Assembly: GCA_048013815.1 (NCBI GenBank)
Contig: CM106586.1
Location: forward strand, 3,472,001 to 3,536,000
Length of the DNA stretch: 64,000 nucleotides
Reading direction: 5' to 3'
Origin: Setoptus koraiensis
Taxonomy: Eukaryota; Arthropoda
Part shown: positions 11,556 to 24,559 of the stretch, in pieces
Numbering within the stretch: the stretch's first letter is position 1
Layout of the letters: each line of letters starts with the position of its first letter
The notes under the pieces: model-generated
Database searches by the model: none
Told to the model about the DNA's origin: nothing
The model's input: the letters and a program-made list of their open reading frames with translations, nothing else
Program-made: the position numbers and the translations under genes

Positions 11556-13802
11556 TGTTGTGTTTGTCCGCTGACACGACAAAATCATATGATTCAAATG
11601 TGATCACACGATGCGATGAGCAACAAATGGCTGCTTGCCACCGCCGACTGCCAATCAGCCCATCGGTCGATCAGCCGATCAGCTGGCTCTGGCCTCTCGC
11701 CATCTCACAACGTCATCACAAGCTGACAACTGGGCTCCCTTGTCAGCTGAGCGCGCTTGTCAGCCGAGCTCTCAGTTGTCAGCTGGGCTCGGTTGTCAGC
11801 TGAGCGCTCAGCTGACAACGGAGCCCAGGTGAATCTCACAAGTCAGTCGAGGAAACAAACCGTGTGCCAACTCTGCTGTCGCTCTCATCGACAGCTCGAC
11901 ACAGTCCACGACAGCGACAGTCCACTAATTACACTGATCATGTTGATTAACCGTGTCTAACTGTGATCCGTTAGCCAGCGGCCACTAATAGCCAGTAATT
12001 GCCATTAATAGCAATATCCAGCAACAGCAATAGCCAGCAATAGTAATGGCCGGTGTGTGCGGTCTCACAGGCAGAGTTTGTCAGCGCGACGACGAACGTT
12101 CGCTCAAGCCCCCAATCGCGATAATTGTCGGATAAGCCGTCGATGTGGCCGCTGTCGACACTGGCGAATGCGCCCGATTGGCGACAACGGCGCGAAAATT
12201 TCCCAGCGCCGGCCGGCATCAGTTGCGGTGGCCGCTGTCGCCGAATGGGAGAATCGCAAAACGAAAATCGTAACTCGGAAAACCGAAACTCGCAAAACGC
12301 AAAATCGGAAAACCGAAAATAGGAAAACGGAAAAGAATCGCCCGCGCTCGATAAACGATAAAAGCACGAAATAATCATGTGTGAGCTGACTCGTGGGACG
12401 GCCGCGAGCCGAGGTCACTCACTCGCCCATTGACTCGGCTTGGCGTCAATGAGACTCATCAGTTTACACAATCAATTTAACAATTTGTTAGACGTAATTT
12501 GTTACGTAACAAACCGATGCAACAAATGTTTTGTGAGCACTCGCCACTTTGTGAGCAATGGCGAGCGGGCAATGCGAGAGACAATGCGCCGATTGTGTTG
12601 CCTTGACGACCGCCGGACAGTGTCGCTGTCGCTGGCACTGTTTGTGGCCTTTCGATGGTCAGCGCATCATCGTTGCGATGGTCAGCGCATCGTCGCTGCG
12701 ATGGTCAGCGTCGGCCGAAAGTCGGCGGCGCCGACGACAACAGCGACCGCGCCGACGCTGCTGCCAACGGCGACGCGCACCAGTCGCCAGGTGAGCCGGC
12801 AAGGTGAGCCGGTCGGGCGAGCTCTGCCAGTGGCGCACACTGCACTGGCGACGGGTCGATCGGAAGTCAAGTTGCGCCGCCGGTGAACTCGGCCGCGCTG
12901 CCGAATTCGATTAGTGAGACTATTATTCAATTGTTTCAATTGCTGGTCTGTTGTCGACGACAACGCCGGCAGCTTGTTGCTCGTCGGCCGCACATATTAA
13001 ATTGGCGTCGCGCTCCTTCCGACCGGCCACTCGGCTTCTCTGCATCAAGCACAAGCCAGCGAAGCCGAAGAAGCCGAGGAAGCCGAAGAAGCCGAAGAAG
13101 CCAGAGAAGCCCAACGAGCCGTATTTGTATCGGTGTAGCGACATGGAGTTGCGAGCGAGCATGAGAGCGACAGAAGGCGACGCTGCAACGACGCAATGAG
13201 AATCGGACAGAATGGAGGGTGGCGCCGATTGAGAGGTTATCGACTCACCGGGCCAATGTGAACTGTCGGATCGCGCTCCGTTAGTGTCAATGCTGGCTAA
13301 ATTGTCTTCTGGCCCGGCACTGTATGCCGCTCTGGCTGGCCGATGGACGCGGCTCGCATGCAGCCGGCTTCGAGATGCGGCCGACGGAGCTTCGGAATGC
13401 GCTCCGAACGGCAGCCCGATCGAAGCCCGTTGCGCTTCGCATCGGTTCGTCTCGTTCGGTCGCGGCGTCGCTGGCCGCCTGAGAGACTGAGACCGAGAAG
13501 CCAAGACGCCAAGACGCCGAGAGCCTGAGAGCAGCCAAGTGGCTCGAAGCGGCCACGCTGTCGAGACGCTCGCTGCGCGATTGCAGCGCCGAGTGTGTGA
13601 CATCAGGAAGAAGCCAAGAATCGCCTGCGAACTTGTTTCGTTCGGGCTGTTCGGCGTACAATTTTGCGTACAGTTCGGCGCAAAATTTTGTGCCCAGTTC
13701 GAGGCGGATTTTGTGCCCAGTTCGAGCAAGATTTTCGTGCCGAGTTCGGCGTACACTGTTGGGCTGGCAATTGGGCCGCTCAAATCGAATTGCTGCCAGC
13801 CA

Positions 13803-13850
13803 GCTCACCTGTGATTGGGCTCGGCGTGGCCGCGACTCGCACAGGTGAGC
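13803..13850. repeat. Inverted pair of CAGGTGAG motifs forming an 11-bp stem
   Basis: 13803-13813 is the exact reverse complement of 13840-13850. Each arm is one copy of the CACAGGTGAGC word, separated by 26 nt. Confidence 0.8.
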
Positions 13851-14060
13851 CATGCGCCACGGAAGCGCCAGTGTGCAGTTAGTTTTGTAGTTACGGCACC
13901 GTTGACAGTGACGCCAATCGCGGCGGCCGAGTGCCCAAGCGACCGGCATGACATCTCACCTGTTGCGAGTGTTTGTGCTGCAAACTGTATCACGATCGCT
14001 TGCGTTGCGCCCACGATGCCATATTCTTGCATGCGTCACACGATATGATACAATTGCATA

Positions 14061-14160
14061 ATATCAAATAACATTACATATTAGTAAATAACATTACATA
14101 ATAGTAAATAACATTACACAATAGTAAATAACATTACATAATATCGAATGACATTACGGC
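14061..14160. repeat. 20-bp AT-rich minisatellite, 5 units
   Basis: Units start every 20 bp from 14061. They share AAATAACATTACATA, with the last unit diverged. Confidence 0.9.
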
Positions 14161-14358
14161 AGCATACTCGCAATGTTGGCGAGCTGCAGCTCGTTTGTTT
14201 TGCACACACGGCAACTGCCCAATCACTGCCTATTGGCCACAATCTGTTGAGCCAATGGGCCAATTGAACTCACAATTGGCAATTATGCTAATTAGCCCAA
14301 TTAATAAGCCTGATTAGCCAGTGCGCTTGGCGCCGACACTTGGCTACCGTTGAGTTGA

Positions 14359-14388
14359 GCTGTTACAGCGCGTGCCCGCTGTAACAGC
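14359..14388. repeat. Hairpin, 12-bp perfect stem, 6-nt loop
   Basis: 14359-14370 pairs exactly with 14377-14388 around CGTGCC. A CTCACCTG word follows at 14394-14401. Confidence 0.75.
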
Positions 14389-15763
14389 AGTCGCTCACCT
14401 GTCCGCTGGCCCGTCAGCTGACAGTCAACAGCTGACAGTCAACAGCTGACAGTGCAGAATGAGAATGAGCGTAGGCTGTCGTTGTTGGCGTTGGGCTATT
14501 ATTGGCCCAGGTGAAGCGTGAGAATTGTAAACAAAGCTGAATAATAAATTGTGAATATTCATGTAATGAATTACCGTTTTGTTTGCCCAAAGTCAACTTG
14601 TTCCAGTCGCATGGTCGGTGCACACTTTCGCTGTCGGGCGCCACCGGCCGGCTTGTCTGTCGGCCGAGCCCCGAATGTCCGGCCGACAGTTTGAAGTGGC
14701 CGCTCGAGCGGCCGAAGAGCTGGCCAAACTCGATAGCTGACCAATTCCGAAAGAGGCTAACCAATTCAAAGAGCCGCGCCAACTTTTTATTTAATTTTGT
14801 ATTTAACTAAAGAGTGCAAACGCCGCAAACTGCGACCGTCGATTCGAGTTGGCAACCATATGACAATGGCGCAACTTTGATGCAGTGATACGGTGATGCG
14901 GCGATCACAATCATGTAACGGTGGTGCGGCCGGCGGCGCGGAAGTGAGCGGCGCCGGCGTGGGCGCACTTCCGCACTTCAAGCCCGAACGGCCCGAACGG
15001 TGATATATTGGCGTCTGGGCAAACAAGCCAAAACAGGGCTCTTGTGGCGGCCTGTGTGTAAACACTCGGCCGGCACTCGCTGACCGCTGCCCGTTCCCGA
15101 CCGCTAGCCACACTGACCTGGGCTGGGCACTGAGCTGCCCACACGGGCCACACCGAGCGCACACCGAGCGCACATCGGGTGCACACTGGCCGCACATTGA
15201 GCGAGCCGGCCGCTAACGACGCTCGCAAGCAAACAAATACCCTCTAGATAAACAAACCGACAGGCGAGCCAGCACAGGTGAGCCCGGCACAGGAAGTGGC
15301 CCAAAGTGTTGGCGCGCGATACTTGCACGTGGGCAATGCCGCTCTGTGCGCTCAGCCGCACGCGGCCGATCGAGCTAACGAGCTCGGGCGAGCATTTTCG
15401 AGTTTTTGGGTTTCGCATCTTGGAATTCGCGAACTGTCGAATCTCCAAACTGCGAACTGTCGAATCTCCGAACTGCGAATATTCGAATCTTTGAGCCGCG
15501 AATCGTACAATTGTCGAACTTTCGAATTGTTGGCGCTTTCTTCGCCGATTCGAAGTGAGTGGGAGGCCGCGGGCCGAGAGAATGCGGCCCGTCGGCAAGA
15601 TTGTGCGGCGGCCGAAGCGGCTGGAACTGGCCAATGTGGCCAGATATTGTCGCCGAGCGTCGAGCGCACAGAGCGCAAGTTCGCAAGTTCCCGTCGCAGC
15701 GCCCGATGGCAGCCGGCGCCGATTGTTTGTTTGTTATCATGCAAACAATCTCGCCTCGGCAAA

Positions 15764-15823
15764 CAGTGTCCAGTGCAGTGTCCAGTGCAGTGTCCAGTGC
15801 AGTGTCCAGCGCAGTGTCCAGCG
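15764..15823. repeat. 12-bp minisatellite CAGTGTCCAGTG, 5 units
   Basis: Units at 15764, 15776, 15788, 15800 and 15812; the last two end in GCG. The period is a multiple of three, so it reads as a repeated tetrapeptide, but there is no surrounding gene. Confidence 0.9.
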
Positions 15824-16900
15824 CAACGTCCGCCAGATATCAGCAGTTGGCATGAGCTGCTGGATATTTGGTCGGATTGTTCTCATGTCCGGCACTGGCG
15901 ACTCGCCACTCGCCACTCGTAACGGCAGTGCGCCCATTACAGGCGACCGACAGGTAACTTACAGGTAACTTACAGGTGACTGGCGGTGTGTGCAGCGGAC
16001 TGGGCCGACTGTGCTGCGGCCATTGCGCGATTGTACGATTGTACAATGGCGATCGCAGTGCCGATAGCGACAGCTCAATAGTGATAGCAGTGGCCCGACA
16101 TAACGGCGACACCGCCTGGCCGAGTCAGTCAGCTTGCGCTGAGCGTGTCTTGCATATGCCACACTGAACGATTGCGTCACAATTGTCAGCAATTGCGTCA
16201 CAGCAATTGCCAATACGAGCGGCTCACATGGCTCGCCATACGATCCTTGCCCAGTCATAGGAGCTGCTGTTGCGAGATGCCGAGACACCGAAAGGACAGT
16301 TTGTTGTTTGTCGGAGTTAGTGTTGCGCAAACAATAACTCCGGCGAAAAATTTGCCAATTTACAAAACTGTCCTTATGTTTTGTCGTGTTGTTGTGCCTT
16401 GCATTATGCCGTTATTTATTATTGTGTCGTTGTTAATGCGATCCGCTGATGGCGATCGATTCTCATTTTGGCCACTTTCATGCTGCAGTCGGCCGAGTGC
16501 CATTATAGTCCAAATATCCGTTCGGTGCGGCCGCCATTCGCACATTCGAACGTTCGCACATTCATATATTCGGACGTTCGAATGTTCGGACGTTCGAGAG
16601 TTCGAGTGGCGTCCGCAGGAACCACCGAACAGGCGATTCGGGCGAGGCGAAATTGTGCGGCGAGAATTTCGAGAATTTCGCCGCGGCCCGGCGACATTCC
16701 CAGATAGATTGCGTGCTGGCGACACACTCACATCTAACGGCAACATGGGCAGCGATCGCCATTGCCCACTCGAGTCAGGCAATGGCGCCATCATCGCCGG
16801 CAACAAGTGACCGGACAGTGACGGCCAGTGTGCGGACAGCAACCATCGGCCGACAATCGGAACTAGCACGCAATTGCAGTGTTTGCTGCCACGACAGGTG

Positions 16901-16948
16901 CACCACCGGACAACTGCAACACCGGACAACTGCACCACCGGACAACTG
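16901..16948. repeat. 16-bp minisatellite CACCACCGGACAACTG, 3 units
   Basis: Units at 16901, 16917 and 16933 differ at one base. Confidence 0.9.
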
Positions 16949-18014
16949 CAGCACACTCCTTCGGACACACACAACGGGCAACTGTGAGTCTCATAGTGCG
17001 AGAGTGAAAATGAGTACCTGTCCGCAGCTAATATTGGCCCATACATTAAAAATATTATGTAATATTATGTAATAACGTGGCTCAAGTCGAGCGAGTTTTC
17101 ATGTCAGCTGTTGCGTCAGTTATTGCGTCAGTTATTGTGTCAGTTATTGTGTCGGTCGTGTGGCCCAACCGTGGCCGACTGTCACAGCGGTGCGACTGTC
17201 TCTCGGCGCGAGAGTCTCGCGCTCGCCTGTCAAAAATAACAACAACAAACAATATTGACAGTACAGTCAGAGTGAGCTCGTGCCATCAGTGATCAGTGAT
17301 TAGCAATCAGTGATTGCATCACGGGATCATTGTGCTGTGTGGTGGTTGTGGCTGCTCGATTGTGACCGCTGCCACTGGCAAAATAACTGTTGAAATAAAA
17401 TTGTGATTGTTGGTGTCTGTTTGGTGTCTGTTAGGTATAAACGCCAAACAGCGTATTGCTGCATATTGGCGCATTTGGCCAGGTGAGCAGCCGGCACTCA
17501 CAGCGCTCGGCGAAAGTCCAATGACCATCCAGTGGCCGGCGATGATGGATGGCGCTGCCGTGACCCAGTTGCCGAGCATTGTGTTGGCCGCTATTGGATC
17601 GTTATCGGTTAGCAGTGACGAGCAGTCGGTCGATCGATTAAAAGCGGCTCAAACTATCAACTGGCCTCCACTATCAACAGTGCTGTCAGCGAAATCAAAT
17701 GTGCGCTAATAAACAAACACAACGACACAACAATAATTGATCATGCTCGTTGCGCAACAACTGACCACCGACCGGCGGCTTTGATCGATACGGCCAGCCA
17801 CTGACAACTGACAACTGACAACTTACAACTGTGAGCTGTGAGCTGGATGCGGCCAGCAGCTAAATATATCTCTGCTAACTCGACGACGACGACAACAACA
17901 ACGACATCAGACGGTATCAGACCGTCTGATGAGACACACACATATTAGACGGCCAGTAACGGTTCAATCTGACGCACAGGTGAAGTCTTAATTCGTTGGC
18001 GGCTGGTCGTCGTC

Positions 18015-18045
<31 letters not shown>

Positions 18046-18868
18046 TCGAGTCGTTGCCTTCATCAACCGCAACTGACGAATTGTCTCTGTCTTGAGAACG
18101 CACACAGCTGATTTTGAGTTTAAACGCACACCGCTGATTGTAAACAACACACAGCTGATTGCGAGCTGATTGCCAGCGCACAGGTGAGCACAGGTAAACA
18201 AACAAAGCAAGCAAGCAAACAAACACAAGTGAAACAAACGACTACCAACGAGCACTGACAATGTGAGCTGATTGCGGCCAGCCACTTTCTAACTTTCGAC
18301 ACAATGAGACGCTGCAAGCTGCCAACGGGCCCTAAACCTAAAACGACTCATCAGATGAGTTACAGTTATAGCAGCAGTTAGTTGCGTTCACCTTGCGACG
18401 AGCGACGCCACCAGTGACCAGGGTTCAACTAACTGAAACTGATACCGTTATAGTTTAAACCGGCCGCCGCCGCCGCCGTTTGTTTGTCTCTGCTCGCTTG
18501 CGGCCGCCCGAGCGGCCGTCGCAACTCGCAACTCGACACTGGCGACTGGCAACTGGCGACTCGAGACTGGCAACTGGCGACTGGCAAAGCTCAAAATGGT
18601 CTATTTAAGTCGGGCTAATAATATTCGCTGAGAAGGTCGTTTGCTCGCCGTCGTGGATCTCGTTGTCGGCGCCGTCGTTGCTCTTGTTGTTGTCGTTGGG
18701 AGCGGGCCGGCATTGGCCGACTGTCCGGCCGGATTGCGCTGTTTGGCCGCGCTCGGTGCAGTTAAATCTGAGATTGGGCTGCAAATTCGAGCGCAGTTTT
18801 AACCGCTCGCAAGCAGCAGTAATTACGTCAGAGCTAATTGTTTGTAATATTTCAATTGTGTCGCCGGA

Positions 18869-18908
18869 CGCACAGTGGCGCCCGTTGCGCAACGGGCGCC
18901 ACTGTGCG
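18869..18908. repeat. 40-bp perfect palindrome centred on TTGCGCAA
   Basis: 18869-18888 is the exact reverse complement of 18889-18908 with no spacer. The centre is the C/EBP-type word TTGCGCAA at 18885-18892. Uninterrupted palindromes of this length are rarely kept in eukaryotic DNA, and none of this length was noticed in the gene islands. Confidence 0.9.
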
Positions 18909-19130
18909 CTCACTTTGACGCTCAGCCGTCACACGTCAGCTGAGCGCGACAGGTGACAAACAATGACTCTCTCTCTCTCTCGGTCCGTCTGTGCCGTATC
19001 TTCTTCGTCTTGCGATAGCATGTAAGGCACAGCAATAGCGTGCACCAATACAATACATATTATTATCGCCATTATTATTGCATGATTGATGTGCGCACAT
19101 GCAGTTTGTCGCGCACGGATGTCCACCCGT

Positions 19131-19262
19131 CAGCTGACTGTCATTCTGGCCAGCTGACTGTCATTCTGGCCGGCCGACTCTCAGGCCAGCCGACTGATAT
19201 TGACCAGCCGACTGTTATGGACCAGCTGACTGATTCCGGCAAGCCGATTGTGATGACCAGCG
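19131..19262. repeat. 18-20-bp minisatellite, about 7 units
   Basis: The first two units (19131, 19151) are identical, CAGCTGACTGTCATTCTGGC. Later units shrink to 18 bp around CCAGCCGACTG. Confidence 0.8.
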
Positions 19263-20277
19263 AGCGAGACAGGTTTGCCTTGACTAGCTCGGGCATGGCG
19301 CTGGCTGGCGCGCGATGACGCAATCGTACGTACGCAATGGCATTGTCGTCATTTTTCGCTCGCCGCTCGCTCGCCTGTCCGCTGACCAGTTGGCTCGCCT
19401 GTCCGCTGACCAGTTGGCTCGCTTGTGTGCGCGGTCGGTGGCGGTTTCATTGTTGTCGCTCTAATTACTGTGATTTACTCTCGCTCGCCGGCTGACGATG
19501 GCACTCGTTGCGACTTGTTGCGCAACGATGCGGCGCCCGTTGAACGCAGCGGGCGGAAGGGGGCGCTTTGTTTGGCGGCTGAATATTGTCGGCCAACATT
19601 GGTTAGTTGTGCTCACAAGTGCTACAGTTTTGTGCAGTTTGTCGCTGTGCAAAAACTTGTCACTGTAGGGCAATGTCGCCTACTAATGTCGCTAATGTTG
19701 CGTAATATCGCTTATCAATGTCGCTGTTGCGTAATATCGCTTATTAATGTCGCTGTTGGCCAAACTAAATTAGAACCTGCAAGCCAGCGCGTTAAATTAG
19801 AGCTAGTTGGCATGATGCAAACACCGGCCAGCATATGGCGAGCTATTGCGCAATATCATATAATGATAATATCATAATAATAATAATATAATAATAACAT
19901 CTGACGTGGTGGCCATCGTGCGATACAAACACACACACACACATTAACAACTACTTTGCATACTTTGCATACTGTGCGTATTGGCAATTTATAGCCGCTG
20001 CCTAGCGAGCTGTGCTACACACCTGCATATAACTACAAATTATATACATCACATTACATCACATTACGTCACATTACGTCATTTGTTGGTCGTGTCGGCT
20101 GGCAACAAGTGGCTCGCAAGCGAGAAGCGCGTCAGGTGAGCCGAGCGAGCGAGCGAGCGGCCAAAAGATGACAGCTCGAGAAGGGCTCAAATTGAATTTG
20201 CGGCTCGATCGCTGCTGATTTGTAGCGCTCGAGCAGGCAATCTTTGCTCTTTGTTGGTGGTCACCGGCACATGACTT

Positions 20278-20340
20278 GTCGTTGTTGTCGTTGTTGTCGT
20301 TGTTGTCGTTGTTGTCGTTGTTGCCGCTGTTGCCGCTGCT
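20278..20340. repeat. TGTCGTTGT repeat
   Basis: Seven or so units of TGTCGTTGT passing into TGCCGCTGT. Confidence 0.85.
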
Positions 20341-20728
20341 GTTCATCTCACATGGGCACCATTGGCATCGCGCACTCGATAATTCGCATAATGGCTCGCT
20401 GTTACATAATGCAAGTTTATGTTGCGGTTGTTGCAATTGGAAAGTGAACAACAGCAGCCACAAGATTGTTGTTGGCAATTGTCGCTCGCTCGCTCGCTCT
20501 ATCGAATCGGCGTGAGCCGGCAGACGGAGCGACAGAGTTCACTCACAACGCTCGCGAGTCACAAGCGAGACAGGTGAGCACAGGTAAAGTGATTACGGCA
20601 TTAATACGGCAGCGCATTGGTCGCCAATTGAGCGACAAGTGCGCATTGTTCTTCACTGCACCGACTCGTCAATGTAGCCGGCAAGCTAGCATAGCAAACT
20701 GTCAAGCCATACGTGCCACCTTTGCCAC

Positions 20729-20815
20729 TGTCGCTGTTGTTGTGTGTCGCTGTTGTTGTGTGTCGCTGTTGTTGTGTGTCGCTGTTGTTGACTGTCGCTG
20801 TTTTTGACTGTCACT
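20729..20815. repeat. 16-bp minisatellite TGTCGCTGTTGTTGTG
   Basis: Four close units followed by diverged ones. Confidence 0.85.
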
Positions 20816-20923
20816 GTTGTGCCCACCAAACATATACACACTGTCAGAGATATTGTCGCATGTTGTGCGACTCACACTCGCACAACTGTTACGTAACCAG
20901 TGTGTGCGATACCCGACAATGCC

Positions 20924-20953
20924 CTCACCTGCGACTCACCTGCAACTCACCTG
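20924..20953 (-). repeat. Three CTCACCTG words at 11-bp spacing
   Basis: CTCACCTG at 20924, 20935 and 20946 (CAGGTGAG on the minus strand), spaced exactly one helical turn apart. They are a cluster within the wider enrichment described in the findings. Confidence 0.85.
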
Positions 20954-21817
20954 AGCAGCCGGCAGCTCGCCGTTTGTTGTCGGCACACACACAACAGTAG
21001 GCGAGCTGGGTGAGAGCGTCAGGTGACAAAAACGCCGTTACACAATGGTGTTGCTGGCCGAGTTGTTCCTGTCTTTTTCTCGCCGTTGTCGCTCGCTTGT
21101 TGTCGGGCGCGCTCGCTCGATGATTGCGCCGATCTCATTGCCAGAGATTCTCCAGTCTAGAGAAGCTGCTCGAAGCTCAAAAAGTGCCCCCGACTATCTC
21201 ATCTTTGTAGCCATGTTGAGGCGGGCGACATGCGATCGCGACGACGATCGGCGCCAGCATCCGCGCTCGTCGCAACACAACAATGCAACAATGATGATAA
21301 TCACCACGACGAGCCGTCTCTAACCATTAGAGTCTAACGGCATCTCGTACGGTGAGCCGTCTATGACGGCGAGCCAGCTACAACGGCCAGCCACTCGAAC
21401 GATGAGCCAGCTCCAACGATGAGCCACCTCAAACGATGAGCCACCGGTAATTATCCAGTTTATAATTTGCCGCAATCACAGCAGCGGCTCACGGCAGCAG
21501 CGCTGTTCGCTGGCAAGTGCCCACAGTCGCAGTTGTCGGCCCGCTCGCTGACAATTGTGAGCCCAATTAGCGCTGCATTGTGTCATATTGTGTTGGAGGG
21601 CGCCTAATTAGTGTGCCGTTACAATTACGATGATACGACCATGACAACAATGCAATTGCAATGTATATTGTGACAATATACTGACTACAATTCAACACCA
21701 CAATGCGTCGCTAACAAGCCTGCATTGTGAGTGTCAACTGACACTGCCGCCTCTCAACAGCGACACTCCAATCAGCTGACTGCCGGCCAGCCTTGGGTGC
21801 TCGCCGGCTGACAGGTG

Positions 21818-21856
21818 TCAAATTGACACCTGTCAAATTGACAGGTGTCAATTTGA
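21818..21856. repeat. 39-bp palindrome, 19-bp arms, 1-nt centre
   Basis: 21818-21836 is exactly complementary to 21838-21856 around one A. Each arm carries the E-box CACCTG or CAGGTG. A further near-copy of the arm lies just upstream at 21810-21820. Confidence 0.88.
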
Positions 21857-23284
21857 ATCAATTAAATGGTCATTTTTTATTTTTACGGTTGCTCGCCGCT
21901 CATCAATGATCAATGATTAATGATATCACAGTGTCATCGATTGTTGCACACATTTGCAATGACTGTGCGAGTCAAAACTGACTCACAACGAAGCCACCCA
22001 CCGGCCAGCTAGCGCCCCTAGCGAGCGATTACACAAAGACCAATGACTAACTATTGTTGTTTTTTCAAATCAGCGATCGATACGTTGCGTAATGATTGCT
22101 AATGGCAACAAGTTGCTACTGTCAGTTGCTGGCCATTGTTTGTCAGTTGTTGGCATTTGTTCATTAGCGGGCGCGCATGCTAACGAATCTGTCGCGTCTC
22201 ACAATTGTCACTGATCATACGCACCATGAGCATGATCGCCACAGCTGATCGCCACAGCTGATCGCCACAGCTGATCGATTTAGTAAACTGACAGCTGTCA
22301 TTTATCGCTCACAATTGTCAGATCGATGGGGATATTTGACTCATGTTCAACTGACCGGCTTGAGATTGGGCAAAGTGCTCGCTTGCCGGCGACAATTTTC
22401 CGTTGCTGGCTCGGCGGTGCCACCCAACGAGACCCAACGAGACCCAAAAGTGAAGTGCCGAATTGGAGCGAAAAATTGTTGTCAGAAAATTTGTGTGTGT
22501 TGGCGGGCAACGCGAGCGAGCAGCTTGCGAGCGCGCAACAACTTGTCAGAGTTTTGCCAGGCGCCTGGCGAAACTGTGAAAACAAGTCGCATTGAATTGA
22601 AATGCCGAGAGCTTGCCTTTGACTTGCTTTTGTGATAGGAAGAATCCGCTGATTGCACACACGGCCGAACGGGCGATCTGACCGAACGAAAATCTCGTCT
22701 CGGTGCACACAAACTAACATATTCATTATACATTGTAGTGCAAGTATACACGACAGATGAGACAGATTTCGTTTTAATATATAATATAATAGATCGCGCG
22801 CAAATGATGGATTGGTGGTTATATTTGAGCATGTTGGCGCTTGTTGTTTCATGGCTAAACGATTTGGTTAAACGTATATTGTTGTTGTGTGTTTGTTGGC
22901 TTGTTGTAGCGAGTTGCATTCACACACAGTGGCAATTTAATTATCATTATCTAACTCGGCGGCGGCGGCGGCGGCCCGTCTAACTGCTGTCCCATTGACA
23001 CCTCTGCTCGTTATTATTATTATTAATATCCAGTTGCGCTGTCGCCACTGTGCACGCTGTCACCTGTTGTTTTGGCTGCATGTGGCCGCCAGATTCTGGC
23101 CAGATCTGGCCGAGACGACAGGTGACAGTGAAAAGTTGGCTCTGCCAGCAGCTCGATCATTAGCCGGCATGCGGTAATCGTGCAGATAAGCGCGCAGATA
23201 AGCGCGGGCACGTGTGGGCTCGGGTTGTTGTTTGTGCTCGATGACACATGACAATGATAGCGCTGATACATTATCGAGCGAGTG

Positions 23285-23393
23285 GCGCTGTTGTCGCAAC
23301 AACAGCAGCGACAGCAACAACAGCAGCGACAGCAACAACAACGACAGCAACAACAACGACAGCAACAACAGCAGCAGCGACAGCAGCCGAGTA
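23285..23393. repeat. CAACAGCGACAG repeat
   Basis: About eight 12-15-bp units of CAACAACAGCGACAG. It gives poly-Gln frames on plus and Cys- or Leu-rich frames on minus, none accepted as coding. Confidence 0.85.
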
Positions 23394-24172
23394 ATAAATT
23401 AATTCGAGCAGTAACGAGACGGCAATTATTACTTGACCACCACGTTCCATCTGTCCTGGCTGGCTGGCTGGCTGCGCGAGCTAAAAGAGCCAAACAATGA
23501 CTTGATAACATCTTGTAATATGGCCGGCCGTAATAATTGCCTTGTTGCGCCCCTCGGCCGGCTCGAGCTCGCTGTCGGCCGGCCGGGCTCGCTGTCGCCG
23601 GCCGAGCTCGCTGTGGGTCGCTCAAACTGGCCAATTATCGCCCGTCGTCGCTCGGATGCGCGACGCGTTTGGCCCGACCATTGCGCTCGTTAACTTTTGT
23701 TGCGCTTATCAACTTGTGTTTTTTTTCCTATTTAGCATGTCGTGTTTATATGTTATATTTATATGTTATATTTATATGTTGTGTTTATATGCGGGCTTAG
23801 TAAATTCGACGGCCAATTTATACAGTGTCGCTCGGCGCATCAAGGTTGCGCCGAGCGGCTCAAGGCCGGGCCGGCCGCCCGGCTGGCCGGCCGGCTGCGG
23901 TCGTGGCGCCAATCGCGTTTCACAACAGCGACAAATGGGCAGCACATCGCTACAAAGCTATACAAAGCTGCCTATACAAAGCGACCGCTATAAGCTCGCC
24001 TGTAAAGCGTTGCTATAAAGCTGCACATCGGCAGCGCTCACCTGTCGTCGCGCTGGCCGCCGTCTCATCGCCAGCATTTGCACAGTGGCCCGTCGATGAT
24101 GCAATGGCGCCACCGGCCATACCTGTCGAACTGCGTGGAAGGGCGCCTCTACTCAGTGCTGTCAGTGTAGCG

Positions 24173-24239
24173 TACTCGCAAGTGTCAGCATACCAAACTC
24201 ACAAGTGTCAGCATGCCGAACTCACAAGTGTCAGCGGGC
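24173..24239. repeat. 23-bp minisatellite, 3 units
   Basis: Units share ACTCACAAGTGTCAGCAT and end just before 24240. Confidence 0.8.
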
Positions 24240-24559
24240 AGCCATAACGGACTGTTGTCAACAGTGTTACGACGGCGTACCTGTGCAAGGCTTACCTGTG
24301 TAGGGCACACAATTATGTCACGGTGTGTTACGTAACGGTGCGCACATGTGCAGGTGCCATGATAGCCGCCATGAGCATAGCGGCAAGCTCGGCACAAGCT
24401 GGCCACTGAGCGCATGATGGAGGCCGAACAGATGAGCCGTGACGGCCGGCACGGTGTGCCGTATGGTCGCTCACACACACGCTTGCCGTATTAATTAATT
24501 GAAACGTTATTGTTGTTGTTGTTTCGTAATTATATAAAATCAATGATAATAAATAAATC

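Noticed and set aside
10955-11803. 282-codon Thr/Leu-rich frame
   Set aside because: Read-through of CAA/GCGACA and TGTCGTTGT tracts, not a protein-like sequence.
12923-13783. 286-codon open frame on the minus strand
   Set aside because: Equally long frames exist on the other strand. Composition follows the GAAGCCGAAGAAG repeat, with no domain, start context or splice support.
20924-20953. CRISPR-like array of regularly spaced CTCACCTG
   Set aside because: Spacing is 11 bp with no unique spacers; it is a short tandem repeat in eukaryotic DNA.
22298-22983. AT-richer patch with frames on both strands
   Set aside because: Frames overlap on both strands with comparable length; none contains a recognisable motif.
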